This document shows, one piece after another, positions 8,366 through 17,518 of a DNA stretch of 64,000 nucleotides (the stretch's first letter is position 1; the number at the start of each line of letters is the position of its first letter). The position numbers and the translations under genes are program-made. The notes below the pieces were generated by a model, which was given only the letters and a program-made list of their open reading frames with translations, did not search any database and was not told where the DNA came from. Source of the stretch: Pacificimonas flava. GTDB lineage: Bacteria > Pseudomonadota > Alphaproteobacteria > Sphingomonadales > Sphingomonadaceae. The stretch is taken from NCBI RefSeq assembly GCF_000342165.1, contig NZ_AMRV01000009.1, forward strand, positions 47,925 through 111,924. Direction: 5' to 3'.

Positions 8366-8647
8366 TCAATACTCGGGAATGTTTCCGCGCTGACCCTTAT
8401 TGACGATATCGCGGCCCATTTCCTCGGACTGGCGCGCAAGCTGATCCCATGCAAACTGCGTCATGCAGACGCGCTTCTTAATGCGCGTACCGGACTGCGT
8501 AATCCGCTTGCAGACTTCCTTATTGGTATCTGACTTGGCCTCAGCCGACGCGACCTTTTGCGAATCGCCCTTAAACGCCGCCACCGGCGCCGGTAGCATG
8601 AATGCGGCCACTCCAATGAAAACAACAAGTTTTCTAAGCCTCATCAT
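8366..8647 (-). CDS. Small secreted two-cysteine protein, conserved hypothetical
   Basis: This 93-residue product has a signal peptide (MMRLRKLVVFIGVAAFMLPAPVAA) and a short mature domain with two cysteines in VCKRITQSGTRIKKRVCMTQFAWDQL, a pattern I associate with small exported proteins of sphingomonads whose function is unknown. The start at 8647 is supported by GAGGAGG just upstream; the frame extends to 8818 but without that support. It is divergent from the S9 peptidase gene. Confidence 0.7.
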   Translation of the reverse strand: MMRLRKLVVFIGVAAFMLPAPVAAFKGDSQKVASAEAKSDTNKEVCKRITQSGTRIKKRVCMTQFAWDQLARQSEEMGRDIVNKGQRGNIPEY

Positions 8648-8782
8648 CCCCCTCCTCACCAGAACGTCGACGATAATCGAACCGGGCGTTTCTGCAAACC
8701 AGATGGTAACCTCGAAATATAAATAATGTCTACGCCAGAAAGCGGTTATTATTAGGCCGCGACGGAAAATTGGGGGATTATC

Positions 8783-10819
8783 ATGGCCAGAATGGCAAGA
8801 ACGCTGGGAAAGACACAAACCCTGACGCTTTCGCGGGGGATTGCATTTATCGCGGCACTTGTCTGTGGCAGCGCAGAATTAGTATCCGCAGAACCCATCG
8901 CAGAGGCGTTCGGTACGATGCCGACCGCCGACGACATGCGGCTATCGCCGGATGGCACGCATATCGCCTACCTGAACCGTTCCGGGACTTACGATGTTCT
9001 GTTCGTGGCGGACGTCGATAGCGGCGAATCGGTTCCCATTCTACGATCGAATGCGTCGTCGAGCTTCTCCAATTGCCGATTCCTGAATACCGAGCGGCTG
9101 GCTTGTCTCGCTTATGGATCGGCGGAGATAGCCAGGAGCCTGCACACGGCTACCGCATCGACCATTGCCCTTAATGTCGACGGCAGCGATCTCATACGAC
9201 TTGGACGCCAGGGATCGGGACGCGACCTTTACGGAACATCGGTCTCGGGCACGATCGTGGACCCGTTACCGAATGACGCGGACCACGTCCTGATGTCAGT
9301 ATATCTGGTCCCGCAATCGACGGCGGATACCCGCATCGCCAAGCGCGAAGAGGGGCCGAGCGTTCAGAAAGTGAACGTCTATACCAACCGGATGTCGACG
9401 GAATTCGGGCCTGTGACGGACGCCAGGCAATTTTTCACTGATACGAAGGGCGAAGTGCGTGCCTACAGCATCCTGTATTCCGCCCCTGACGGCTATACGG
9501 GAAACCGCCGCGTTTTCCGCGTACGTCCAGCCGGAAGCCGCGACTGGCGCCTTCTGGGAGAAGATAATGTATCCGATTATGACAGGATAAGCATCGAAGG
9601 TTTCAGTGAAGATGGAACTTCCGTTTTCATGTTAAAACCGCACGAGGGGCGAAGCGCTCTTTTTTCGGTGCCCGTTACCGCGAATGGCCCGGAAACGCTC
9701 GTCTGGTCGCGTGACGGTGTAGACGCAGACTCACTCGTCACCTTCGGACAAGAGCGCCGCCCCGTCGGCGTGGCGTGGTCCGACGAATATAATCACATCG
9801 ACTTTTTCGATCCCGAACTCGAAGCGCTTTCCAAAGCGCTCGCGTCCGCGCTTGGCGGCGACGTCGAGGTGAGCCTGATCGAGAGCAGCGCAGACGGTAA
9901 TCGCATACTTTTGACTGTCAGTTCCGCAGACAAGCCTGGACACTATTACGTGTATGACAAATCAGCGCGAAAGCTGATCGATTTGGCGCCAGCCCGCGGC
10001 AGTATTGACACTCGCGCGCTGGCGACGACGACGCCGATTTCCTACGAGACGGAGGACGGCACTTCTGTTCCTGCCTATCTCACCATTCCGCCCGGCAAGA
10101 CGAGAGATAGCAAAAACCTGCCCTTCATCGTCCTTCCCCATGGTGGCCCCACGGCCCGCGATTACTGGGGCTTCGACTGGCTGGCGCAATATCTGGCGGC
10201 CAAGGGCTATGCGGTCCTGCAACCAAATTATCGCGGTTCGGCGGGATATGGCGCCGACTGGCTCGGTGAAAATGCCTTCCGGTCGTGGAAACTTGCCGTG
10301 TCGGACATCAACGGCGCTGCCTACTGGGCACAAGAGGCGGGGCTTGCCGACCCCGAGCGGACAGCTATCGTCGGCTGGAGCTATGGCGGATATGCTGCGC
10401 TTCAGGCGAACGTCATCGATCCAGATCTTTTTCGCGCGACAATTGCCATCGCGCCCGTGGTCGATTTGGAAATGCTGAAGCAGGACGAAAGCTATTATGC
10501 CGGCGCGCGACTTGTCGCCAATATGATCGGTTCCGGAGATTGGGTCGCGGCGGGATCCCCCCGTCGGTATGCGGACCGTTTTGAAAACCCCGTTCTACTC
10601 GTGCATGGCACCGAGGATGCGAATGTACGCGTTCGCCACTCTCATACCATGCGAAACGCACTGCAAAGCGCGTCGAAGCCGGTCGAGTATCTGGAGTTCG
10701 AGGGCCTCGATCATCAATTGGCAAGCAGCAAATCCCGTATTGAAATGCTGGAAAAGATTGGTCTGTTCCTGGCCAACTCGCTTGACAGGCAGACCGAGCT
10801 TACCGCGTCAGGGAACTGA
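8783..10819 (+). CDS. Secreted S9-family prolyl oligopeptidase-like serine peptidase
   Basis: S9 peptidases cleave short peptides, often after proline or acylated residues. The 678-residue protein has a signal peptide (cleavage about residue 38, LVSAEP), an N-terminal beta-propeller (about 40-410, beginning MPTADDMRLSPDGTHIAYL) and a C-terminal alpha/beta-hydrolase domain. The triad is visible: Ser533 in GWSYGGY, Asp612 in GTEDANV and His644 in GLDHQ. HGGP near the start of the hydrolase domain forms the oxyanion region. It most resembles the S9C/acylaminoacyl peptidase branch common in sphingomonads. Its last 20 bases overlap the convergent trmJ gene. Confidence 0.92.
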   Translation: MARMARTLGKTQTLTLSRGIAFIAALVCGSAELVSAEPIAEAFGTMPTADDMRLSPDGTHIAYLNRSGTYDVLFVADVDSGESVPILRSNASSSFSNCRFLNTERLACLAYGSAEIARSLHTATASTIALNVDGSDLIRLGRQGSGRDLYGTSVSGTIVDPLPNDADHVLMSVYLVPQSTADTRIAKREEGPSVQKVNVYTNRMSTEFGPVTDARQFFTDTKGEVRAYSILYSAPDGYTGNRRVFRVRPAGSRDWRLLGEDNVSDYDRISIEGFSEDGTSVFMLKPHEGRSALFSVPVTANGPETLVWSRDGVDADSLVTFGQERRPVGVAWSDEYNHIDFFDPELEALSKALASALGGDVEVSLIESSADGNRILLTVSSADKPGHYYVYDKSARKLIDLAPARGSIDTRALATTTPISYETEDGTSVPAYLTIPPGKTRDSKNLPFIVLPHGGPTARDYWGFDWLAQYLAAKGYAVLQPNYRGSAGYGADWLGENAFRSWKLAVSDINGAAYWAQEAGLADPERTAIVGWSYGGYAALQANVIDPDLFRATIAIAPVVDLEMLKQDESYYAGARLVANMIGSGDWVAAGSPRRYADRFENPVLLVHGTEDANVRVRHSHTMRNALQSASKPVEYLEFEGLDHQLASSKSRIEMLEKIGLFLANSLDRQTELTASGN

Positions 10820-11546
10820 TGATCCCCCGCAATGTGCGGACCTCCTGCGCCGTATAGCCCGGACGGGTCAGGAGGCTGCGGAGGGTGCGGCGGGCGGCGG
10901 GGGCGCGGCTTTCGACGCGGTAATAGCCTGCCGTCTCCAGCGCCTCGTCGAGCTGGCCGACAAGACCGTCGACTTCCGTCTGCGGAGCCGGCGGCTCGAG
11001 CGGCTCCGCGCGAGGCAGATCGGCATGGCGCGACCATTCATAGGCGCAGAGGATGACCGCCTGTGCCAGATTCAACGATGAGAAGTCCGGATTGACGGGT
11101 ACGGTCAGGATTTCCTGCGCCCGCCCCACCTCGTCATTGTCGAGGCCGGTTGCCTCCGCGCCGAACAGAATGGCCGTGCGCCCGCCGCGCATATGCGTCT
11201 CGCGCGCCGCCTCCTCGGGCGTGACGACGCGCTTGATGAGGCCGCGCTTGCGCACCGTGGTCGCATAGACATGCGTGCAGTCCGCCACCGCCGCATCGAC
11301 GGTCGGGAACACCTCCGCCCCGGCAAGAACCTCGTCCGCGCCGCTCGCCGCCGGGCCGGCGTCCGGATTGGGCCAGCCATCGCGCGGCGCCACGAGTCGC
11401 AGGCGTGTGACGCCGAAGTTCAGCATCGCCCGCGCGGTCGTTCCGATGTTGCGGCCAAGCTGCGGGCGCACGAGCACGACGATGGGGCTGGCCGCCTCGC
11501 TTTCCATGGGCGCGGCGGGCGTATCACTTGTTTCAGACATGGGCAT
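10800..11546 (-). CDS. trmJ: tRNA (cytidine/uridine-2'-O-)-methyltransferase TrmJ-like (SPOUT)
   Basis: TrmJ methylates the 2'-O of position 32 in tRNA anticodon loops using SAM. The 248-residue product has the SPOUT knot motifs: VLVRPQLGRNIGTTARAM near the N-terminus, RTAILFGAEATGLDNDE in the middle and VNPDFSSLNLAQAV, the SAM-binding knot. The C-terminal extension (about 175-248) fits TrmJ rather than TrmL. An alternative start two codons in (MSETSD, 11540) is possible. It is the last gene of an rpiB-glyA-nrdR-trmJ run. Confidence 0.88.
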   Translation of the reverse strand: MPMSETSDTPAAPMESEAASPIVVLVRPQLGRNIGTTARAMLNFGVTRLRLVAPRDGWPNPDAGPAASGADEVLAGAEVFPTVDAAVADCTHVYATTVRKRGLIKRVVTPEEAARETHMRGGRTAILFGAEATGLDNDEVGRAQEILTVPVNPDFSSLNLAQAVILCAYEWSRHADLPRAEPLEPPAPQTEVDGLVGQLDEALETAGYYRVESRAPAARRTLRSLLTRPGYTAQEVRTLRGIISSLTR

Positions 11547-11575
11547 AGGGGGAAACGGGGCCGGGCATAGGGACG

Positions 11576-12112
11576 CTAGAACAGCGTATCCTTGGGTTCG
11601 CCAGCAGGTTCGCTTGTCGCGCTCGTCTTCGTGGAGGACCGTTTGTCGCCGTCATCCTCGCCGCCGTCCGGCATGCTGCCAAGCAGCTTCTCGAAATCGC
11701 TGGCTTCGCGGAACTCGCGGTAGACGCTGGCGAAGCGGACATAGGCGACCTCGTCGAGGGCGTGCAGCCCTTCCATCACCAGTTCGCCCAGTTCGTCGGC
11801 ACTGACCTCGGCCTGTCCAGAGGCTTCGAGTTGGCGCTGAATACCGGAAACGAGGCGTTCGACCTTCTCCTCGCTCACAGGCCGTTTGCGGCACGCAATC
11901 CGGATAGAGGCGGACAGCTTGTCGCGGTCGAAGCCCTGCTTCTCCCCCGACTTCTTGACGATGGAGAGATCGCGCAGTTGTACCCGCTCGAACGTCGTGA
12001 AGCGGGCGGCGCAGGCAGGGCACTGGCGGCGGCGGCGAATGGCGGACCCATCCTCCGTCGGCCGCGAATCCTTCACCTGCGAATCCGCATTCATGCAGAA
12101 CGGACAGCGCAT
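11576..12112 (-). CDS. nrdR: Ribonucleotide reductase repressor NrdR
   Basis: NrdR senses ATP/dATP through an ATP-cone and represses nrd genes. It has a zinc ribbon (Cys3, Cys6, Cys31, Cys34), the [22 protein letters not shown] start of the ATP-cone and the conserved [13 protein letters not shown] near residue 135. At 178 residues it is longer than the usual 150-160 because of a charged, low-complexity tail after residue 148 ([18 protein letters not shown]). It lies 25 bp downstream of glyA, a gene order frequent in alphaproteobacteria. Confidence 0.96.
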   Translation of the reverse strand: MRCPFCMNADSQVKDSRPTEDGSAIRRRRQCPACAARFTTFERVQLRDLSIVKKSGEKQGFDRDKLSASIRIACRKRPVSEEKVERLVSGIQRQLEASGQAEVSADELGELVMEGLHALDEVAYVRFASVYREFREASDFEKLLGSMPDGGEDDGDKRSSTKTSATSEPAGEPKDTLF

Positions 12113-12137
12113 GTCCTAATCCCGCCCCCTTACCGGC

Positions 12138-13454
12138 TCAGCGCGCGGGATAGATGGGGAAGCGGCCGGTCAGCGCCAGCACGCGCTGCTTCACGGCATT
12201 TTCAACCTCGCCATTCCCGTCCGCGCCGTTCTTCGCGAGACCGTCCAGCACGTCGCCGATCATCTCGCCGATCTGCGCGAACTCCGCCTCTCCGAAGCCG
12301 CGCGTCGTTCCGGCGGGCGAACCCAGGCGAATGCCGCTGGTCTTCGCGGGCGGCAGCGGGTCGAAGGGCACGCCGTTCTTGTTGCAGGTGATGTTCGCCC
12401 GTCCGAGGGATTCCTCCGCATCGGCGCCGGTCACCCCGATCGGCCGCAGATCGACGAGCGTCACATGCGTGTCGGTCCCGCCCGAAACCATGTCGCAGCC
12501 GCGCGCCTGCAGCGCCTCGGCCAGTGTTTTGGCATTGGCGACCACAGCCTCCGCATAGGCGCGGAAGCCGGGGCGCAGCGCCTCTCCGAAGGCCACGGCC
12601 TTCGCAGCGATTACATGCATCAGCGGTCCGCCCTGCAGGCCCGGGAACACGGCGCTGTTCAGCTTCTTGCCAAGCGCCGGATCGTTCGACAGGATCATGC
12701 CGCCGCGCGGACCGCGCAGCGTCTTGTGCGTCGTCGTGGTCGTGACATGCGCATGTTCCAGCGGGCTCGGATGCACGCCGGCTGCGACCAGGCCGGCGAA
12801 ATGCGCCATGTCGACGTGCAGATAGGCACCGACCTTGTCCGCGATCTCGCGAAAGCGCTTGAAGTCAATGTGGCGCGGATAGGCGCTGCCGCCGGCGATG
12901 ATCAGCTTCGGCTGCGCCTCAACCGCCTGCGCCTCCAGCGCGTCATAGTCGATCAGGTGCGTATCCTCGGTCACGCCGTACTGGACGGCGTTGAACCATT
13001 TGCCGGACTGCGCCGGCGGCGCGCCGTGCGTCAGATGACCGCCTGCCGCCAGGCTCATGCCCATGATGGTATCGCCGGGTTTTACGAGCGCCAGCAGGAC
13101 AGCGCCGTTCGCCTGCGCGCCCGAATGCGGCTGCACGTTCACCCACTCGCAGCCGAACAACGCCTTCGCGCGCGCCTGCGCCAAGTCCTCGACCGTGTCG
13201 GACGGGCCGCAGCCGCCATAATAGCGGCGACCGGGATACCCCTCCGCATATTTGTTGGTAAGGACGCTGCCCTGCGCGGCGAGAACGGCTTCCGAAACGA
13301 TGTTTTCGGACGCGATCAGTTCGATCTCGTTCTGCTCGCGGTGGAGTTCGTCCTGGATGCCGGCGAAGACCTCTGGGTCTGCCGTCTTCAGGCTGTTGGA
13401 AAAGAAGCCCGCATAATCATCGGTCTGGCTGGCGGAGGTCGGATTGGTGCTCAA
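12138..13454 (-). CDS. glyA: Serine hydroxymethyltransferase
   Basis: GlyA interconverts serine and glycine with tetrahydrofolate, supplying one-carbon units. The 438-residue protein shows the N-terminal [11 protein letters not shown] motif, [14 protein letters not shown], the [10 protein letters not shown] segment and the PLP-lysine signature [14 protein letters not shown]. It begins 6 bp after the rpiB stop codon, so it is in the same operon. The first 16 or so residues ([13 protein letters not shown]) are a non-conserved extension seen in many sphingomonad homologues. Confidence 0.98.
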   Translation of the reverse strand: MSTNPTSASQTDDYAGFFSNSLKTADPEVFAGIQDELHREQNEIELIASENIVSEAVLAAQGSVLTNKYAEGYPGRRYYGGCGPSDTVEDLAQARAKALFGCEWVNVQPHSGAQANGAVLLALVKPGDTIMGMSLAAGGHLTHGAPPAQSGKWFNAVQYGVTEDTHLIDYDALEAQAVEAQPKLIIAGGSAYPRHIDFKRFREIADKVGAYLHVDMAHFAGLVAAGVHPSPLEHAHVTTTTTHKTLRGPRGGMILSNDPALGKKLNSAVFPGLQGGPLMHVIAAKAVAFGEALRPGFRAYAEAVVANAKTLAEALQARGCDMVSGGTDTHVTLVDLRPIGVTGADAEESLGRANITCNKNGVPFDPLPPAKTSGIRLGSPAGTTRGFGEAEFAQIGEMIGDVLDGLAKNGADGNGEVENAVKQRVLALTGRFPIYPAR

Positions 13455-13460
13455 GGTCTC

Positions 13461-13898
13461 TTATCCCATCTTGTCGACGCGGCGCTGGTGCCGGCCGCCT
13501 TCGAAGTCGGTGTTCAGGAATTCATTGACGCAGTCGCGCGCGACCTCCTCGCCCAGCAGGCGTTCGCCCAGGCCGAGGATGTTCGCATCATTGTGCTGCC
13601 GGGCAAGCCGTGCCATCAGCCCGCTCGCGCAATTGGCCGCGCGGGCGCCGGCGACGCGGTTCGCCGCAATGGTAATACCGATGCCGGAGCCACAGATGGC
13701 AATGCCCCGTTCCGCCTTTCCGCCCGCAACCGCCTCTGCCAGGGCCTTGCCAAAATCGGGATAATCGACCGAATCGGTGCCGCCCGTGCCGAGGTCGAGA
13801 ACGTCGTGTCCGTCCGCCTGCAGCCAAGACTTCACCTTTGATTTCAAGGCGAATCCGGCATGGTCGGACGCAAGGGCTATGGTCATTCGCGCTGTCAT
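13461..13898 (-). CDS. rpiB: Ribose-5-phosphate isomerase B
   Basis: RpiB interconverts ribose 5-phosphate and ribulose 5-phosphate. The 145-residue product has the family's N-terminal IALASDHAGFALK, the DLGTGGTDSVDYPDF segment, the active-site Cys in IAICGSGIGI and the RAANCASGLMARLARQHNDANILGLG block. MTIALAS at 13886 is an alternative start. It is the first gene of the rpiB-glyA-nrdR-trmJ run. Confidence 0.95.
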   Translation of the reverse strand: MTARMTIALASDHAGFALKSKVKSWLQADGHDVLDLGTGGTDSVDYPDFGKALAEAVAGGKAERGIAICGSGIGITIAANRVAGARAANCASGLMARLARQHNDANILGLGERLLGEEVARDCVNEFLNTDFEGGRHQRRVDKMG

Positions 13899-13918
13899 GG
13901 CGCGACATCTAGTGATTT

Positions 13919-13946
13919 CGCCGCCGCGAGGCTACCCGCGGCGGCG
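13919..13946. terminator. GC-rich hairpin between rpiB and the TauD-family gene
   Basis: A perfect 10-bp inverted repeat (13919-13928 with 13937-13946) with an 8-base loop lies downstream of the TauD-family gene. There is no T run on the minus-strand side, so it is a candidate terminator or transcript-end structure only. Confidence 0.4.
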
Positions 13947-13963
13947 CGGCATTTTCGGGCGCT

Positions 13964-14800
13964 TCAGGCGGCCCTGTAGAACGGCTTGTCACCCTTGATC
14001 GTGGCGCGTTCCATGACCCGGCGGGCGGGGTAATAGTCGGACGCAGCCAAATGCTGCGAGGCGCGGTTGTCCCAGAAGGCGATGGAGCCCGCCTGCCAGC
14101 GGAACCGGCACTGGATCTCAGGATCGTGCGCCTGTGCATAAAGGTGCTTCAGCAGCCAACTGCTCTCCTCTGCCGACAGGCCCTTGATGTGGCTCGTGAA
14201 CGCCGTGTTCACGTAAAGCCCGGGCTCGCCCGTTTCCGGATGGGTGCGCACCACCGGATGCTCCATCGGCGGATATTTCTCGTGCAGTTCCTCCGGGCGT
14301 TTCCCGAGGCGGCGGGCGAAGACGCGCGCAATGTCGTGCACGGCAGTCAAGCCGGTGATCCAGTCGCGCATGGGGGCGGACAGACGCTCGAACGCGGCAT
14401 TCATGTTGGCGAACAGCGTGTCGCCGCCCACCTCCGGCACCTCCACGGCGCGCAGGATCGAACCGAGCGAGGGTTCCGCGCGCCACGTCACGTCGGAATG
14501 CCAGAAATTCTCTTGTCCGCGATTGCCCGGTCCATGCTCGATGCGCAGGATCTCCGGGTTGTTCTGATCCTTCGGTGTCGCCGGATGAATTTCCAGCTCG
14601 CCGAACCGCTGCGCGAAAGCCAGATGCTGTTCGCGCGTGATGTGCTGGTCGCGGAAGAAGACCACCTTGTGGGCCAGCAGCGCCTCGCGCACGGCGGTGA
14701 TATCTTCATCGTCCAGCGGCCCCGCCAGATCAATGCCGTACAGTTCGGCACCGATCATCGGTGTCAGCGGTCGAATGTCGAGTTTCGTTTTCGTGGTCAT
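13964..14800 (-). CDS. TauD/TfdA-family Fe(II)/2-oxoglutarate dioxygenase
   Basis: Members hydroxylate substrates such as taurine, alkyl sulfates or 2,4-D, releasing for example sulfite from sulfonates. The 278-residue protein carries the iron facial triad His101-x-Asp103 (in FWHSDVTW) and His250 (in ASQHLA), with the 2OG-binding Arg just after it (RRVMERATI). The N-terminus (IRPLTPMIGAELYGIDL) is typical of TauD. No sulfonate transporter is nearby, so taurine as substrate is unproven. It is divergent from a second, unrelated 2OG oxygenase. Confidence 0.88.
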   Translation of the reverse strand: MTTKTKLDIRPLTPMIGAELYGIDLAGPLDDEDITAVREALLAHKVVFFRDQHITREQHLAFAQRFGELEIHPATPKDQNNPEILRIEHGPGNRGQENFWHSDVTWRAEPSLGSILRAVEVPEVGGDTLFANMNAAFERLSAPMRDWITGLTAVHDIARVFARRLGKRPEELHEKYPPMEHPVVRTHPETGEPGLYVNTAFTSHIKGLSAEESSWLLKHLYAQAHDPEIQCRFRWQAGSIAFWDNRASQHLAASDYYPARRVMERATIKGDKPFYRAA

Positions 14801-14928
14801 GGCCGAGCGAACTCCTCCCAAGAGTTTTCCAGGCAAAGGATGGTGCCGACGCCCCGGCGCGGCAACTGTCATTCTTGCGTGCCGGCCACACCGCGTTAGG
14901 CCGGTGTGCGAAAGGAGGCGCGCACCCC

Positions 14929-15873
14929 GTGGCGAAGCTCGAAGACGCAAAACGCCTGTTCCACGCCGGCGATCCCGATGGCGCCGTCGCCTTGGTCGCC
15001 GCGGCGGCAGAGGACGGCGACAGCGAGGCCGGCCTTGCCATCGCGCATTGGCGGCTGTTCGGCCTCTACGGACCGCGCAGCCTGCCCCAGGCGGATCATT
15101 ATTTGCGATGCGCCGCGCGGACGAGCGCGGAGGCACGGCGCCTGCACCTTTATCTGCGGGCGAACGGCACGCTGGGGACGCTCAGCCATGAACAGGCGGT
15201 GGAAGAGTTGCGCGACCTTGCTGTGGACGATCCGGTTGCGCAGCAGCAGATGCGCCTGTTGAATGCTGCGGAGGAGGAGGAGAACTGGCGCACCGAACCG
15301 GTGTCGGAGACCCCCTCGATTCGCATGGTCAGACACCTCTTCTCATCGGCCGAGTGCGCTTATCTGCAGCAGATGTCGGCGCCGCGCCTGCGCCCCTCGA
15401 CCATTCTCGACCCGCAAACGGGCGCGCGGCGGCCCGATCCGGTGCGCACCTCCGTCGGCGCGGCACTGTCGCCGGTTGAGGAGGATCTGGTGGTCGGCAT
15501 GCTGAACCGGCGTATCGCCGCCGCTACGGGCACGGACCGGATGCAGGGGGAGCCGCTGCACATTCTGCGCTACAGCGGCGCGCAGGAATACAGGCCGCAT
15601 CATGATGCCGTCGCGGGGCTGGAGAACCAGCGCAGCCATACGCTGATCGTCTATCTGACTGCGGATTATGAGGGGGGGGAAACCGCCTTTCCCGAACTCG
15701 GGTTCAGGCTGCGCGGGCGGCAGGGCGATGCGCTGCTGTTCGCGAATCTGCGCGAGGATGGACGACCGGACCTGCGGATGCGCCATGCCGGCCTGCCCGC
15801 GACCAGCGGCGCGAAGTGGATCGCGACGCGGTGGATTCGCACCCGCCCCTATCATGTGTGGAAGGACGGCTGA
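14929..15873 (+). CDS. Prolyl 4-hydroxylase-like 2OG-Fe(II) oxygenase with N-terminal Sel1/TPR-like helices
   Basis: The 314-residue protein has an alpha-helical, Sel1/TPR-like N-terminal half (about residues 1-110) and a C-terminal P4Hc domain. Iron ligands are His224, Asp226 and His286 (RPHHD and MRHAG), with Lys296 (GAKW) expected to bind 2-oxoglutarate. The family hydroxylates prolines or related side chains in proteins. The GTG at 14929 is chosen because AAAGGAGG lies 10 bases upstream; the frame is open to 14761 without support. A run of eight G residues lies inside the coding region at about 15672-15679. Confidence 0.85.
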   Translation: MAKLEDAKRLFHAGDPDGAVALVAAAAEDGDSEAGLAIAHWRLFGLYGPRSLPQADHYLRCAARTSAEARRLHLYLRANGTLGTLSHEQAVEELRDLAVDDPVAQQQMRLLNAAEEEENWRTEPVSETPSIRMVRHLFSSAECAYLQQMSAPRLRPSTILDPQTGARRPDPVRTSVGAALSPVEEDLVVGMLNRRIAAATGTDRMQGEPLHILRYSGAQEYRPHHDAVAGLENQRSHTLIVYLTADYEGGETAFPELGFRLRGRQGDALLFANLREDGRPDLRMRHAGLPATSGAKWIATRWIRTRPYHVWKDG

Positions 15874-15877
15874 CGGG

Positions 15878-16906
15878 TCACCCGAACATGGCGCGCAGGT
15901 CCAGCGTGTCGCGTTCCCCGATGGCGTCGCGGTTCGCCGAGAGCCAGTTCTCGGCACTGGTCCGCCCCAGGTCGCGCAGTTCGGTCAAGAAGCCCCAGTC
16001 GGTGCGCACCTTCGACGCCGCGCCGAAATTCGTCAGTTCGTCGCCGCCGACGCGGTGCAGGCGCAGGCGGCTATAGCCCTCCCCGGGATTCAGTGTGCCG
16101 CTGTCCATCAGCCGCTGAACGAACTCGACTGCGCGGAGCTCCCTGAGGAGAGCGCCGGAGAAGGCGATCTCGTCGACGCGGTTGTCGATCTCCTCCCGCG
16201 TCTTGGGCACCTCCCGCCGCTCGGCCGGATTCACCTGCACCAGCAATATGTCGCGGCAGCTCTCGTCGTCGTAAAGCGGAAACAGCGCCGGATTGCCCAT
16301 ATAGCCGCCGTCCCAATAGGGCTCGTCCTCGATCGTCACGGCCTGGAAGAATTGCGGCAGGCAGGCGGACGCGGCGAGCACGTCCGGGCTCATCTCCTTG
16401 CAGCCGAATATGCGGACCTTGCCGGTGAAGACGTTCGTGGCGGCCACGTGCAGCTTCAGATGGCGACAGCGGCGAATCGCGTCGAAGTCGAACAGATCCT
16501 CCGTGATGCCACGCAGCGGATTGAGGCCGCTGGGATTAAAATTGTACGGTGAAAAGGCGTGCGCGAACTGGCTCAGGAAATTGATTTTCGGCATGCCGGG
16601 AAGCAGAGAGAAATTGCCGAACCAGGTGTCGTAGGCGCTGGCCGGAACCGGCGCATAGGCGACGAGGTCCGACACCCGCTTCCACAGCGCCTCCAGCGCG
16701 GCGCGGGCTGCCTCGGCCCCGCCCTTGCGGCCGCCCGTCGCCATTCCGTGCGCGACGGCCGCGCCGTTCATCGCCCCCGCGCTGGTGCCGGAAATACCGG
16801 CGATTTCGATGTCGCCATCCGCCAAGAGGGCATCGAGAACGCCCCAGGTGAAGGCGCCGTGGCTGCCGCCGCCCTGCAGGGCGAGGTTCAGTCGCTTCGC
16901 GGTCAT
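15878..16906 (-). CDS. Patatin-like phospholipase
   Basis: This 342-residue lipid acyl hydrolase has a Ser-Asp dyad: the oxyanion loop GGGSHG (residues 12-17), nucleophile Ser42 in GTSAG and catalytic Asp199 in WDGGY. There is no signal peptide, so it is likely cytoplasmic or membrane-associated. Patatins release fatty acids from phospholipids or, in some bacteria, regulate PHA granules. It converges on the P4H-like gene with only 4 bases between the stops. Confidence 0.92.
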   Translation of the reverse strand: MTAKRLNLALQGGGSHGAFTWGVLDALLADGDIEIAGISGTSAGAMNGAAVAHGMATGGRKGGAEAARAALEALWKRVSDLVAYAPVPASAYDTWFGNFSLLPGMPKINFLSQFAHAFSPYNFNPSGLNPLRGITEDLFDFDAIRRCRHLKLHVAATNVFTGKVRIFGCKEMSPDVLAASACLPQFFQAVTIEDEPYWDGGYMGNPALFPLYDDESCRDILLVQVNPAERREVPKTREEIDNRVDEIAFSGALLRELRAVEFVQRLMDSGTLNPGEGYSRLRLHRVGGDELTNFGAASKVRTDWGFLTELRDLGRTSAENWLSANRDAIGERDTLDLRAMFG

Positions 16907-17058
16907 GGCCGGCCGTCTACCCCAGACGGCGGCGCCAACCTAGAGGGTGACGCGGGTGAGTGTTTCCGAAGCGGTTCAGATTGAATTGCGTAAGGTGGGT
17001 CACTCGCATCACGGATGCATCTGTTGAACCGTGGGTTTCGGGTTTGGCATCGGGAGGT

Positions 17059-17480
17059 GGGCCCCTGCCTAGGCAGGGGCGACGAGGAAGGCTGGGATGC
17101 GGGAGGATTCTGCCGGTTCGGTGGAGCGGAGGGGCACGGCCGGCGCCCGCCACTAAGGCCGCAAAAAAGCCGCGCACGTCTTCCATCGTCACCCCTGCGA
17201 AGGTGGGGGTCCAGCCACCAGCACATCGGTTCCTGGCCTTGATACCGGAGGTTTGGCCCCTGCCTCCGTAGAGGCGACGAAAAGGCTGGCGGTACGTACG
17301 AGAAGTTCTTTGGGTTTGATAAAGCGGAGGGGTCATCACACGCGCCGCACCAAGTCTGCGCGCACGAATTCGCAGGACGCTCCCCCTCATCGTCACCCCT
17401 GCGGAGGCAGGGGTCTATCCGCTGGCGCACCGGTCGAGTCTTGACCGTCACGGGGCCCCTGCCTTCGCCGGGGCGACGGT
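17059..17480. repeat. Cluster of five REP-like palindromic repeats in a 0.6-kb intergenic region
   Basis: The 612 bases between the patatin gene and hemA (16907-17518) contain no credible gene. They hold five related imperfect palindromes in two orientations: about 17059-17096, 17184-17214, 17256-17289, 17388-17415 and 17452-17480. The common core is CGTC-(A)CCCCTGC...GCAGGGG-T, with a trailing GACGA(GG/AA)AGGCTGG in the 17059 and 17256 copies. Open frames through the region encode only the translated repeats. Confidence 0.8.
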
Positions 17481-17518
17481 GGAGAGTGCGGGGCCTGTTG
17501 GAGGACCCATGAGCGCTG

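Noticed and set aside
12465..13841. Plus-strand 458-residue open frame
   Set aside because: Antisense to glyA and rpiB, no domain.
16903..17451. Minus-strand 182-residue frame between patatin and hemA
   Set aside because: It consists of translated REP-like repeats (recurring LRRGDDG and RQGP segments), not a protein.
17059..17480. Possible CRISPR array
   Set aside because: Repeats are in both orientations, imperfect, and irregularly spaced (31-130 bases), with no cas genes nearby; they fit REP-like elements.
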